Virus record (IMG/VR): IMGVR_UViG_3300050133_000054
Location: 1-33,875 of that record
Reading direction: 5' to 3' (one strand)
From: a virus
Length of the DNA stretch: 33,875 nucleotides
Part shown: positions 7,215 to 14,713 of the stretch, piece after piece
Numbering within the stretch: the stretch's first letter is position 1
Layout: each line of letters starts with the position of its first letter
Translations under genes and position numbers: made by a program
The notes under the pieces: model-generated
The model's database searches: none
Told to the model about the DNA's origin: nothing
Seen by the model: the letters and a program-made list of their open reading frames with translations, nothing else

Positions 7215-9797
7215 CTAAAATTCTGTGTTACTTTGTGTAACACGGGTAACACCTGAGATTGTCGTCTCTTTGTCGCTCATATCGATAACAATATAGCGGC
7301 TGACTTTACCCTCAAATCTCTTTACAACTGTATATTTCATGCGGCCATCTGTTTCAATCTTTGTCTCGCATTTGCCACGGTCCGCAAATCCTCTCATTGT
7401 TTTTTTATAAGAATAACCAGCGTCCTCGAGGGCCTTCTGCATTATTTGAGGGAATATATAATATATTTCGGATTCAACTGATCCAAACCTCGGAGCGTGA
7501 GCGTCTATCGAAAATTGACTACTATTAGAATGTAACCAACCCGTTACAAATTCAAAGGCTCTCTCAACCACGTCCGCCTCTTCAGTACCCTCTAATTTAT
7601 CTAATATCTCGGCGCCCATATCATAAGACTCAGCCGGATCACTCTTGAATATCCACTTTGAAATTAACATATCGGCTATTGTAACAAGTGAGACGGCTGA
7701 AACATGAGATCCCAGTTTGTCAGGAAACTGCGTTTGAAACTTTTCTTGCAATGTTTTATGACTCTTTCTGAGGGGCTCGTAATCTTTTCCGAAAGTATCA
7801 ACTAATTTATTGATAAACTCAGCCCCCGCGGTCCCGAAGTAACTCGTCGAGATATCGTGCATATTTCGGGCGCCCTCTTCAGCGTCAAAGGGTGAGCCAC
7901 ATATCTCGATTGCCCTCGTTGCGACGCCTGTTTGACTTGAGAGCGTCGTGAGCGGCTCTTCTCCGGTAGTTAATGCAATTGTGCGCCAGCTCTTACTTGC
8001 TTGAACACCGCCGGCCTTAGCCCCTCGTAATTTACTTGTACCGTTACTTATCATATATACTAAATTGTCGATAAAATCCTGTTTACCTGAAGCGACTTGA
8101 CGCTCATCAATTCCGAGGGGTAAGTCATTAAAAAATCCAGCTATCCGCTCGAGACCGACTTTTGTTGCATTGAATGAAGTCATTAATTCGTCAGGATCGC
8201 CCCAAACTGAGAGAGCTGCTTTGAGTGCTGCTGTCTTTCCGCCTCTACTATCGCCCCAGTTATGAACGAAAAACGTTCTATGTTTAAGTGGCTTGAGTAG
8301 TGGAGCTGCAAAACTGGCCGCGAGTATAAATCTAAATGTATAATTATTTCGGTAAGGCTGAATTTTCTCGGTCCACTGTGCCATGGTACCGCATGCCCTG
8401 TAAGCATTTACCCACTTTTGAGCGCTGCGGTCCACGTCAACGACGATTTTGCCGGGACGCGTTGGCATGAAGTTGTTAGAATACCAACCGAGTTGACTTA
8501 CTGTCTTTTTAATAGGCATAATTTCAATATTTTCGGCTTCAAGTGCTCCTAAAAATGAAACTATCCCCCGAGCGTTCTCGCTTGTAACTGTGACGCCCAT
8601 ATCTGCGAGCATTGTTATTGTCCGAGATTGAAATATAATTGATCTTTGGACCGATATTGTCTGCCACTTCTTATCTCTGAAAAATGCAACTTCCATCTTT
8701 TCGTCTTCAAAGTCTAAGGATTTCATTCTTGAAGTCAACAAAATAGGCGTTCGACAAACCTGAGCCAAAATTCCAGTTTTATCATCGACTTTATAAATTC
8801 CACTTTCATTTATTCTAAATCCGATAGGTGATCTTAATTGTATTGGAGCACCTGGGATAAGCTCTTCGACTTGTACTGCCATAGATTTCAAATCTATCGG
8901 TTGAGCTGCTTCAAATACTGCGTTCCACTTATCCTCGAAATCACTCGCATATTTTATATGTAAGTCTGACGGATCCTTAACGCCTTGAGTCTTACAACTA
9001 AGGGTATAAACTTCGCCCACAAATTTCTCGGAATAAAGGCCATCACATATTTTTTTAATAAAATTCTCGGAACCTGAGGGAGAGTCGGGTGTTTCCGGCT
9101 TTCTCAAGTCCCGCTCATCATGTATATAAATTGTTAATCCTTGAAGTTGCTCGGTCCATGACGCCTGAAATGTAGTGGCCCCCGGTACACCCAGTGCAGG
9201 AATGCCGTATAATGTCAGTGTTTGATTGTCACTCTCGCCCTCGACTAAAATACAATATCCCTTTTTCTTAATTGCTGGGAGCTGCTGAAGGCCATATAAT
9301 GACATTTTTGATCCTTTGGACCACCTGAATATTTTATTTATATATCGGAGGCGAGTTGCTGTGATTTCGCCCTCTGAATTTAAGTAAGGCATTGAAATAC
9401 CGAGTCTAACATTTCTTAATTTCCAGTTATTTTTTAAATAATCTATAGGAAAATGTTTTGCGGCTGCGTACTCTTCAAGTGTGTAAGATTTTAAAGTCTT
9501 TTCAACCTTCTTTATTACAGGTTCATCATATTCCCCGGCCAGCTTCAAAAGTTTTTTATATGCCGTCGAGCCGTCTATATTCTCAATCTCTTGGAGAAAA
9601 ACTTGTCCATTTCCTGATTTTCCGCATGTCTCACATTTAAAAAGTCCCTTCTCGGTATTAAACCAAAAACTCGCGTGTTTGTCGTTATGGAATGGGCACG
9701 GGCCGACCATTTTGTCGGAGCCCGTCTTCTTTAATCCCTTAATATATCCGCCGTAAAATTGCGGCCAGTTTATTTTATTGTCAATCTCTTTAAACAT
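7215..9797 (-). CDS. Primase-helicase: CHC2 zinc finger, TOPRIM and DUF927-like ATPase
   Basis: An 860-aa replication protein. The zinc-binding site is C34-PF-H37...C55-ET-C58 (CHC2 type). A TOPRIM fold follows with VEGESD near residues 185-190 and the acidic IHDERD near 226-230. The C-terminal half is a DUF927-type ring ATPase with Walker A GDSRGGKT at 515-522 and an acidic LGIDERQ segment as likely Walker B. Together these make primers and unwind DNA at the phage fork. The start ATG has AAGGTGA upstream and overlaps the preceding nuclease gene by 8 bp. The last codons coincide with the GTTAC repeat array. The family call is firm. Confidence 0.9.
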   Translation of the reverse strand: MFKEIDNKINWPQFYGGYIKGLKKTGSDKMVGPCPFHNDKHASFWFNTEKGLFKCETCGKSGNGQVFLQEIENIDGSTAYKKLLKLAGEYDEPVIKKVEKTLKSYTLEEYAAAKHFPIDYLKNNWKLRNVRLGISMPYLNSEGEITATRLRYINKIFRWSKGSKMSLYGLQQLPAIKKKGYCILVEGESDNQTLTLYGIPALGVPGATTFQASWTEQLQGLTIYIHDERDLRKPETPDSPSGSENFIKKICDGLYSEKFVGEVYTLSCKTQGVKDPSDLHIKYASDFEDKWNAVFEAAQPIDLKSMAVQVEELIPGAPIQLRSPIGFRINESGIYKVDDKTGILAQVCRTPILLTSRMKSLDFEDEKMEVAFFRDKKWQTISVQRSIIFQSRTITMLADMGVTVTSENARGIVSFLGALEAENIEIMPIKKTVSQLGWYSNNFMPTRPGKIVVDVDRSAQKWVNAYRACGTMAQWTEKIQPYRNNYTFRFILAASFAAPLLKPLKHRTFFVHNWGDSRGGKTAALKAALSVWGDPDELMTSFNATKVGLERIAGFFNDLPLGIDERQVASGKQDFIDNLVYMISNGTSKLRGAKAGGVQASKSWRTIALTTGEEPLTTLSSQTGVATRAIEICGSPFDAEEGARNMHDISTSYFGTAGAEFINKLVDTFGKDYEPLRKSHKTLQEKFQTQFPDKLGSHVSAVSLVTIADMLISKWIFKSDPAESYDMGAEILDKLEGTEEADVVERAFEFVTGWLHSNSSQFSIDAHAPRFGSVESEIYYIFPQIMQKALEDAGYSYKKTMRGFADRGKCETKIETDGRMKYTVVKRFEGKVSRYIVIDMSDKETTISGVTRVTQSNTEF

Positions 9798-10419
9798 TTA
9801 TTTTCACCTTGCCATCTAAACTATTATAGAAATCATCATATTTTTTTATTAAGTCCCATTTATTTATATAAATGTTATAAATACTTTCTTTTCCGAAACT
9901 CATTGAAACAATTTTCAACTCATAGCCCGGCACTATAAAAATTCTTTCGATATTGTCCAATTCATCAAGCGCATATACCAAATACAAATCACAGACCGCA
10001 TACTTTTTGTTAATACCTATCATATGGACACGTGAGCCATTACACATATGAGGCCTGCTTGTCTTGACATCAATTTTTATTTTATTATTTATCAATAAGT
10101 CGAAGGGATATCCTACTTTCATTCTTTGTATTGTATATCCCATATCCTCTAAGACTTTCATTGATTTTTCTTCATATAAACGACCTAACGAAGTCTCACA
10201 ATTTTTACTTTTAACATTCAATTTATTAGCCCAGAAGTAAAATCCGCCATGTTTCATAATTGCGTCACCTAACGAGTAATTTCCCGTTACTGCTATTGTT
10301 TCCCGGCTGCTCGGCATTCTATTTAAATCTAAAACTCTCATAACTTCAATTATTTTGTTTTTAATAGAATTTTCATCCCATTTAATACATTTAGAATACT
10401 CGGATTTTGAACAACTCAA
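9790..10419 (-). CDS. PD-(D/E)XK endonuclease, possibly homing type
   Basis: A 209-aa protein. Residues FDLLINNKIKIDVKTSRP give the D...DxK catalytic signature of PD-(D/E)XK nucleases. The N-terminal part (NRMPSSRETIAVTGNYSLGDAI) resembles the DNA-reading repeat domain found in free-standing and intron-linked homing nucleases. No intron is apparent in the neighbours, so it is probably free-standing. It starts with TTG at 10419, with AAGGAGG 8 nt upstream; no ATG occurs before residue 27. The 8-bp overlap with the primase gene suggests insertion into, or recruitment by, the replication operon. Catalytic family likely, homing role speculative. Confidence 0.65.
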   Translation of the reverse strand: MSCSKSEYSKCIKWDENSIKNKIIEVMRVLDLNRMPSSRETIAVTGNYSLGDAIMKHGGFYFWANKLNVKSKNCETSLGRLYEEKSMKVLEDMGYTIQRMKVGYPFDLLINNKIKIDVKTSRPHMCNGSRVHMIGINKKYAVCDLYLVYALDELDNIERIFIVPGYELKIVSMSFGKESIYNIYINKWDLIKKYDDFYNSLDGKVKINV

Positions 10420-10443
10420 TTTTAAAACCTCCTTAACCTCTTA

Positions 10444-11190
10444 TCAAAAAGGTGTTTCATTTGAAACCTGGTCCGTATCCTCGGGCGTCTTCTCTTCATT
10501 GTCTGCCTCATTTATCTCGAATTTACGGCTTATCTTTTTAATATTTTCGGAAAAATATTTCATTTTTATAATTTCATCGGGTGTAAGTGTCTCAAGTAAA
10601 GTGAATTGAGCTTGAGAGTAAGTGATCCCACCTGAACTTAATGCCTTTTTAAGAGTTATTTTTGTAAGTACACCATAAGATTTATGACCTTTTGTTAATA
10701 TCCTTTTTGCCATATAATCACTAAAAGGACGAAGACTTGCAGGTGATAAAGTAATTAATATTGGAAACATTTCTCCGGATCTTAAAATATAAATTCTAAA
10801 CATATTTTTGCAGGCCTTACCTTTTCCATTTTCACCGGATCCATATTGATTAAACTCGCAATCCTTACAATAACAACCAGGATTACCGGTCCCGACTTTC
10901 CCGTCCATGCTTGAGCAGTCCGGCGCAACGTTGTTACCATCAAAACTACTCACCCAGTAAGCATTAACCGCATGTTTATCGACGATTACCCCTGTTATAG
11001 CTTTTTCAATATCAGGGCTTTCAGGATCATCCCCCGGAACCTCGAAGGCAGTCGAACCACCTGAAGGAATTTTCACTCTATCAAAATTTATCTCGAGGCC
11101 TTCCATCTCTTCCGACATATCCTCACTTTCACTTTCCGATAATATAGGTAATATAAAACTTTTCTCAATTTTTGCTATTTCTTTTGACAT
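10444..11190 (-). CDS. Probable phage single-stranded-DNA-binding protein
   Basis: A 248-aa protein. The middle holds a zinc knuckle of the kind CYCKDC...GKGKACKN (around residues 106-128), followed by a beta-rich segment. The C-terminus is an acidic tail rich in E and D ending in Pro-Phe, the hallmark of SSB proteins that recruit partners through their tip. It lies between replication genes. I recognise the zinc-knuckle family as frequent in Clostridium-type phages beside SNF2 helicase and primase genes, but its biochemical role is not established from memory, so the SSB call is inference. AAAGGGTG precedes the ATG. Confidence 0.5.
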   Translation of the reverse strand: MSKEIAKIEKSFILPILSESESEDMSEEMEGLEINFDRVKIPSGGSTAFEVPGDDPESPDIEKAITGVIVDKHAVNAYWVSSFDGNNVAPDCSSMDGKVGTGNPGCYCKDCEFNQYGSGENGKGKACKNMFRIYILRSGEMFPILITLSPASLRPFSDYMAKRILTKGHKSYGVLTKITLKKALSSGGITYSQAQFTLLETLTPDEIIKMKYFSENIKKISRKFEINEADNEEKTPEDTDQVSNETPF

Positions 11191-11213
11191 TTATAATTAC
11201 ACCCTTTCATAAT

Positions 11214-11618
11214 TTATTTGGATTTTCTCATTCTTACAGTTGTTGGCTCATATACATTGACGATTCCCTCTAAATATTCCGGTAAAATGTCGTTATTATT
11301 GCCTTTTTGTTCTTTGACGAAGGCTTTGAGCGTTTGCGCGTTGACGTTTTCCTGAATTAAATTTCCGAAACCGTAATCTTTTAAACTTTTGTAAAGTGTT
11401 TCTTTGTCCTCAGCTTTGACGCTTGCTTGAAAATTTGTTGTTAAATAAAATGTAATGCCTTCACGATTGAAATTGTCGACCTCTTCGTCGATCATCGCCT
11501 TAGAAAGTCCCTCGATTACCTGTTCAATTTGTTTGTTAACTGCCTTAGTGTCTTCAGCTAAGCCTTTTTTTACATTGTCCAAGCCTTTCAATTTATCCGC
11601 CATTTTAAACATTTCCAT
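11214..11618 (-). CDS. Conserved phage replication-region protein, function unknown
   Basis: A 134-aa acidic protein, helical at the N-terminus (MEMFKMADKLKGLDNVKK and the following 30 residues) with a C-terminal segment ending in EPTTVRMRKSK. It is encoded between the SSB-like and SNF2 genes, a place where phages often carry nuclease inhibitors or helicase partners; no motif supports a specific choice. The first ATG (11618) is favoured because AGGGGG lies 10 nt upstream, while the next ATG is 16 nt away. Confidence 0.6.
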   Translation of the reverse strand: MEMFKMADKLKGLDNVKKGLAEDTKAVNKQIEQVIEGLSKAMIDEEVDNFNREGITFYLTTNFQASVKAEDKETLYKSLKDYGFGNLIQENVNAQTLKAFVKEQKGNNNDILPEYLEGIVNVYEPTTVRMRKSK

Positions 11619-11640
11619 TTAATAATTTCCCCCTATTTAA

Positions 11641-11769
11641 TTAAATTTTGACCGCAACCCTGATTAACCACCAAATCATAAAAGCTATTGAAATTATCAC
11701 GAATACCCCGCAGCCGATTGCCTCGACTTTCTCGGATTTCTCGACTGCTCTGTCTGACCTTGTTAACAT
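11641..11769 (-). CDS. 42-aa single-pass membrane peptide
   Basis: Residues 19-36 or so (GCGVFVIISIAFMIWWLI) form one transmembrane helix after a charged N-terminus. The ATG at 11769 overlaps the TAA of the 38-aa ORF upstream, and no separate ribosome binding site is evident, so translation probably depends on coupling. Coding status is likely but unproven. Confidence 0.45.
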   Translation of the reverse strand: MLTRSDRAVEKSEKVEAIGCGVFVIISIAFMIWWLIRVAVKI

Positions 11770-11879
11770 TGCTTTGCTGCATTACACATTTTCTTTATTA
11801 ATAAGAAGGCCATTGAATTTGTTATCCCCATTGATCCTTTTAATTTTTTTACTGCTGTTATTCTTAATTTGTAATTCAT
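11763..11879 (-). CDS. 38-aa basic peptide upstream of the membrane peptide
   Basis: ATG with AGGGGG 10 nt upstream and no gap to the SNF2 gene. The product begins MNYKLRITAVKKLKGSMG and is basic and hydrophobic. It ends where the 42-aa membrane ORF begins (shared bases 11763-11769). No family recognised; it may serve mainly to couple translation. Confidence 0.4.
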   Translation of the reverse strand: MNYKLRITAVKKLKGSMGITNSMAFLLIKKMCNAAKQC

Positions 11880-11899
11880 TAATAATTTCCCCCTAATAA

Positions 11900-13558
11900 T
11901 TAATCAAAATAGAATTTCCAGTTATCAACGATCTCGGCTGCAATATTCTTTTTGGCTGCCAAGGCGCTCATTATTTTCTCATCAACAGAATTTTTTACTA
12001 ATAAATGAATATAAGTACAGTTGAATTTTTGTCCTATTCGATGGATCCTTGCTCTTGCCTGAGAGTAATTCGCATAATTAAAATCGAGTGAGTAAAAAAC
12101 TGCTGTGTCTGCTGCTGTTAAAGTAATTCCGAGCCCTGCTGTCTGAATTTGAGCTAAAAACACTTTACAATCAGGATCATTCTGAAATGTTTCAACCTCT
12201 TGCCCACGGTCCGAGATCTTAACCTCTCCGGCTATGAAGCTATAATCGAGATCTTTTCCCTCAAGTAAAACTCTAATTGCTTTCATCTCTTCAACAAACC
12301 TGGCAAATATTACAATTTTCTTTCCTGCGCTCATAACATCGTCAATAATTTCGGATAGTGCCTCGAGCTTAGCTTTTGAAATATTGTCGACGTTGCCGTC
12401 GTCGTCTGCTACAAACCCGCCTGTTATTTGAGAAAGTCTCAATAATCGTGTTAATACATTAGTAGTAGAAATTTCACCCTTACTTAATTCAGCGAAATTC
12501 TCGCGCCTGATATTTTCATAAACCCTCTGAGCCTTCGGCTCTAATTTGCAGTATCTCTTTTCGTCTATTTGCTCAGGTAGATCGAGCGCCTCTTCCTTCG
12601 TGACTCTGTAAGCAATGCTATGAGCCTTAATAATTAACTCGTCTTTGTGTATATATCCCATAACTTTATGATTCCCATATCCGCCCATAACTGCATAGTG
12701 TGCCTTGAATGCGAAGTAACTCATTCCGAAAATATTCTTATCTAAAAACCTCCATTGTGAGAAAGTATCGAGCGGGGAATTTTGAACCGGCGTTCCTGTA
12801 AGTATCAATTTATATTTTGCGTTGTCGCCCAGTTTATGAAGTGCCTTAGACTGCGCGGCGTTATGAGTTTTGATCCTTTGACTCTCATCACAAATCACCA
12901 TGTCCGGCTGAAAAGTCAAGAGCTCGTCTTCAATTCTCCATGTAGACTCATAATTGATTACTGCGATTTGGAGCGCTTCAGGGAAATAAGTGTTTTTAAA
13001 TTCATTTAATGAGGCGATTCTCTTTATCCTTGTTCCCTCTAAAACTTTAATTTCATACCTGAAGGCTGCATAACTTTGAAATTCATTCGGCCATACACTT
13101 ACAACTGAGCTCGGGGCTACGATCAAAAGTCTTTTAACTTGACCATCTAAAAACCTCCTGCCAGCAACCGCGACGGCTGCAAGTGACTTTCCGGTTCCCA
13201 TATCCATTAAAAAAGCGAAGGCTGGATTTCTAAGGGCCATGTTATACGCCTTAACTTGATGATCGAAGGGCTTGACGCCTGCTTTTAGTGGCATTGGTTC
13301 GATCTGTTTAATAATAGTAGCGAATTTTTCGGCCGTTGTTGCGTCTCGAACTTCTTTAATACTTTTATATTTTAGAAGTATTTCATCGTCGAGTCTGCAA
13401 TCTAAATTTTGAAGAGCTTCAATTGACTCAAGCGTCGCAGGTATAGTCCATACTTTCTCAATGCTTTTGTATTTATATCCTGGGATCTTTTTAATATCAA
13501 ATATTTGGTCATATGCTCCGAATAATACGATCCGGTCGTTAATTATACTGGCTTTCGT
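11900..13558 (-). CDS. SNF2-family DNA helicase/translocase, non-ATG start
   Basis: The core has Walker A MGTGKS, a DESQ box, TGTP (motif III) and ARIHRIGQ (motif VI), giving a complete two-lobed SNF2 ATPase as found in phage replication operons. The first ATG in frame (13294) would give 464 aa, but the frame stays open upstream for 88 codons with clearly coding sequence (for example VLFGAYDQIFDIKKIPGYKY). There is no ATG, GTG or TTG in that stretch. An ACG at 13558 sits 9 nt after GGAGG and would give about 552 aa. This suggests a rare ACG start, a mutated ATG, or a sequencing error; the protein core itself is intact. It overlaps the Spo0E-like gene by 20 bp. Confidence 0.82.
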   Translation of the reverse strand, partial: TKASIINDRIVLFGAYDQIFDIKKIPGYKYKSIEKVWTIPATLESIEALQNLDCRLDDEILLKYKSIKEVRDATTAEKFATIIKQIEPMPLKAGVKPFDHQVKAYNMALRNPAFAFLMDMGTGKSLAAVAVAGRRFLDGQVKRLLIVAPSSVVSVWPNEFQSYAAFRYEIKVLEGTRIKRIASLNEFKNTYFPEALQIAVINYESTWRIEDELLTFQPDMVICDESQRIKTHNAAQSKALHKLGDNAKYKLILTGTPVQNSPLDTFSQWRFLDKNIFGMSYFAFKAHYAVMGGYGNHKVMGYIHKDELIIKAHSIAYRVTKEEALDLPEQIDEKRYCKLEPKAQRVYENIRRENFAELSKGEISTTNVLTRLLRLSQITGGFVADDDGNVDNISKAKLEALSEIIDDVMSAGKKIVIFARFVEEMKAIRVLLEGKDLDYSFIAGEVKISDRGQEVETFQNDPDCKVFLAQIQTAGLGITLTAADTAVFYSLDFNYANYSQARARIHRIGQKFNCTYIHLLVKNSVDEKIMSALAAKKNIAAEIVDNWKFYFD

Positions 13559-13688
13559 GTTTCATCACCTCCAAAATGATTAAGTCTAATTCTTGACTTT
13601 TTTTAATTGTTTGCTCATCGCTTAAACCCAGGCTCTCAATAGTTATGTATAATTCATTTTTTAAATTCTTTAATTTCTCTCTTAACAC
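13539..13688 (-). CDS. Spo0E-like aspartyl-phosphate phosphatase
   Basis: A 49-aa helical-hairpin protein beginning at GTG (13688), 6 nt after AAGGAGGG. The second helix contains SLGLSDEQTIKKSQELDLII, with the SQELD signature of Spo0E family phosphatases. In Bacillus and Clostridium these remove phosphate from Spo0A~P and so hold back sporulation. The protein is shorter than Bacillus Spo0E (about 85 aa) but similar to the compact clostridial-type members. It is second in the early operon after the Cro-like gene, so it would be expressed on induction. Its role in the phage (preventing entry of an infected cell into sporulation, or delaying it) is inference. Confidence 0.8.
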   Translation of the reverse strand: MLREKLKNLKNELYITIESLGLSDEQTIKKSQELDLIILEVMKHESQYN

Positions 13689-13700
13689 CTGACGCCCTCC

Positions 13701-13892
13701 TTATTTGTCTGGAAATAATTTGTCCGTGCTTGTACCCAGTTTATGAGCTAACTTTCGGGCGAGTGCCAAAGTTGGCACATTGTTATTATTAATAAGTGAA
13801 TATATGTAACCCCGTGTCACGCCCGTTGTTTTGCTTAATTCTAAAATGCTTAACTGCTTATCCTCTGCGAATTGCTTTATATTGTTTCCCAT
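13701..13892 (-). CDS. Cro-like XRE-family repressor
   Basis: A 63-aa stand-alone helix-turn-helix protein (IKQFAEDKQLSILELSKTTG, then TRGYIYSLINNNNVPTLALARKLAHKLG). It is the first gene of the leftward early operon and is transcribed away from the CI-like gene, the position of Cro. AAGGAGG lies 10 nt before the ATG. It would bind the operators at 13929-13972 and/or 14081-14098 and turn down repressor synthesis. The family is firm, the Cro role inferred. Confidence 0.85.
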   Translation of the reverse strand: MGNNIKQFAEDKQLSILELSKTTGVTRGYIYSLINNNNVPTLALARKLAHKLGTSTDKLFPDK

Positions 13893-13919
13893 GTGTGCAT
13901 GTCCTCCTTCTATGTTTAG

Positions 13920-13948
13920 AGTATATGTTTATATCGGACACTATGCAA
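13920..13948 (-). promoter_or_regulatory. Early lytic promoter of the leftward operon
   Basis: On the minus strand TTGCAT (13943-13948), a 17-bp spacer and TATACT (13920-13925) make a good sigma-A-type promoter. The operator repeat 13929-13940 lies inside the spacer, so a bound repressor would block polymerase. Transcription would start just before the Cro-like gene and run through Spo0E-like and SNF2. Confidence 0.75.
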
Positions 13949-13972
13949 ATAAGAAATCACTTATATCGGACA
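13929..13972. promoter_or_regulatory. Two operator repeats TTATATCGGACA
   Basis: The 12-mer TTATATCGGACA occurs at 13929-13940 and 13961-13972, 32 bp apart (about three helical turns). The first lies in the early promoter spacer and the second upstream of its -35. They are the expected binding sites of the XRE proteins encoded on both sides. Confidence 0.7.
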
Positions 13973-14052
13973 AGCTAAACTAAAATATCCCATTATATCT
14001 TGCACATATTACTATTTACTGCATATACTGGGAAAACAGCAATAAAAAAGTT

Positions 14053-14098
14053 TTGATATTATGCGTAAATTATGATAAAGTGTCTACTATAAAGGACA
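14053..14098 (+). promoter_or_regulatory. Candidate repressor promoter with third operator
   Basis: TTGATA (14053-14058) with 17 bp to TAAAGT (14076-14081) could drive the CI-like gene. Immediately downstream, TGTCTACTATAAAGGACA (14081-14098) has TGTC/GACA dyad symmetry and shares GGACA with the two operators, consistent with autoregulation. The -10 is weak, so the exact promoter is uncertain. Confidence 0.4.
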
Positions 14099-14161
14099 AA
14101 TATACGTGTGCGTAGAGGTATATTGATATAAAAAAATAATTAGAAAGGAATAATTAAAAAT

Positions 14162-14551
14162 ATGGTGTCAAAAAGAATAAGAGAGATCCGAGTTGCGATG
14201 GGCTTATCTGTCAGAAAACTTGCGATAATGTCCGGAATATCGTCGACAACTATTAGTGACATTGAAAACGCTAAAACAAATCCGTCCGTGATTACTCTAC
14301 AAAAGATTGCCACGGCGATTGACGTCGATCCTGACATATTTTTTCAGAGCGAGCCGTTCGTTCATAAAAAAAATAAATTAATAATTAGCAATGATACGAG
14401 AAAATTTGCTGACGAGTTGATTCAAGAATTGATAAAGAATAATATCATTAAAGATCCTGATAATATTTCACCCGAAATGGTGGACCTGATAATGTCCGCG
14501 GTAAAAAAGGATTTGAAACAAAATTCTTTAATAACAAAAGAGAGCTCCTAA
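14162..14551 (+). CDS. CI-like XRE-family lysogeny repressor
   Basis: A 129-aa protein with an N-terminal helix-turn-helix (residues about 5-60, IREIRVAMGLSVRKLAIMSG and STTISDIENAKTNPSVITLQ) and a helical C-terminal segment, without a LexA-type peptidase domain. It is the only convincing plus-strand gene and faces the leftward early operon, so it is the likely lysogeny repressor. The lack of a self-cleavage domain means induction must work differently from lambda CI, for example through an antirepressor or a metalloprotease partner. AAAGGA lies somewhat far (12 nt) from the ATG. The gene ends in a bidirectional terminator. Confidence 0.85.
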   Translation: MVSKRIREIRVAMGLSVRKLAIMSGISSTTISDIENAKTNPSVITLQKIATAIDVDPDIFFQSEPFVHKKNKLIISNDTRKFADELIQELIKNNIIKDPDNISPEMVDLIMSAVKKDLKQNSLITKESS

Positions 14552-14569
14552 AATTCAGGGCTCTCTTTT
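14536..14569. terminator. Bidirectional terminator between repressor and 41-aa gene
   Basis: The 10-bp stem AAAAGAGAGC/GCTCTCTTTT (14536-14545 and 14560-14569) has T-rich tails on both strands. It ends both the CI-like gene from the left and the 41-aa gene from the right; their stop codons lie in or beside it. Confidence 0.8.
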
Positions 14570-14673
14570 GTTTGTTCTAATATTAAATTAATTATATGAA
14601 GTATGTTCGCATTCTTGAAGTCTGTCTTTATTTTTGCTCGCAGCTCCTCAAGTGGCTTGTCGAGATCAGACAT
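14548..14673 (-). CDS. 41-aa protein convergent with the repressor
   Basis: ATG at 14673 with AAGGA about 10 nt upstream and a strong promoter at 14714-14741. The product begins MSDLDKPLEELRAKIKTDFK and is helical. A longer frame reaching 14805 lacks a ribosome binding site, and the promoter lies inside it, so I reject that start. Its position beside the repressor, with its own promoter, suggests a role in the lysogeny switch (for example a small antirepressor), but no family is recognised. Confidence 0.5.
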   Translation of the reverse strand: MSDLDKPLEELRAKIKTDFKNANILHIINLILEQTKESPEF

Positions 14674-14713
14674 TTTTGACACTTCCTTAAAGACAAAGCG
14701 TTTGTTAGTTACA

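Noticed and set aside
7164-7239. AGGAGGT followed by a 22-codon plus-strand ORF
   Set aside because: The site abuts the ATG with no spacing, the ORF is tiny, and it runs antisense to the end of the primase gene.
11648-11896. A hydrophobic plus-strand ORF of 82 codons
   Set aside because: It is antisense to the two small minus-strand ORFs, which have better starts, and the strand otherwise carries no genes here.
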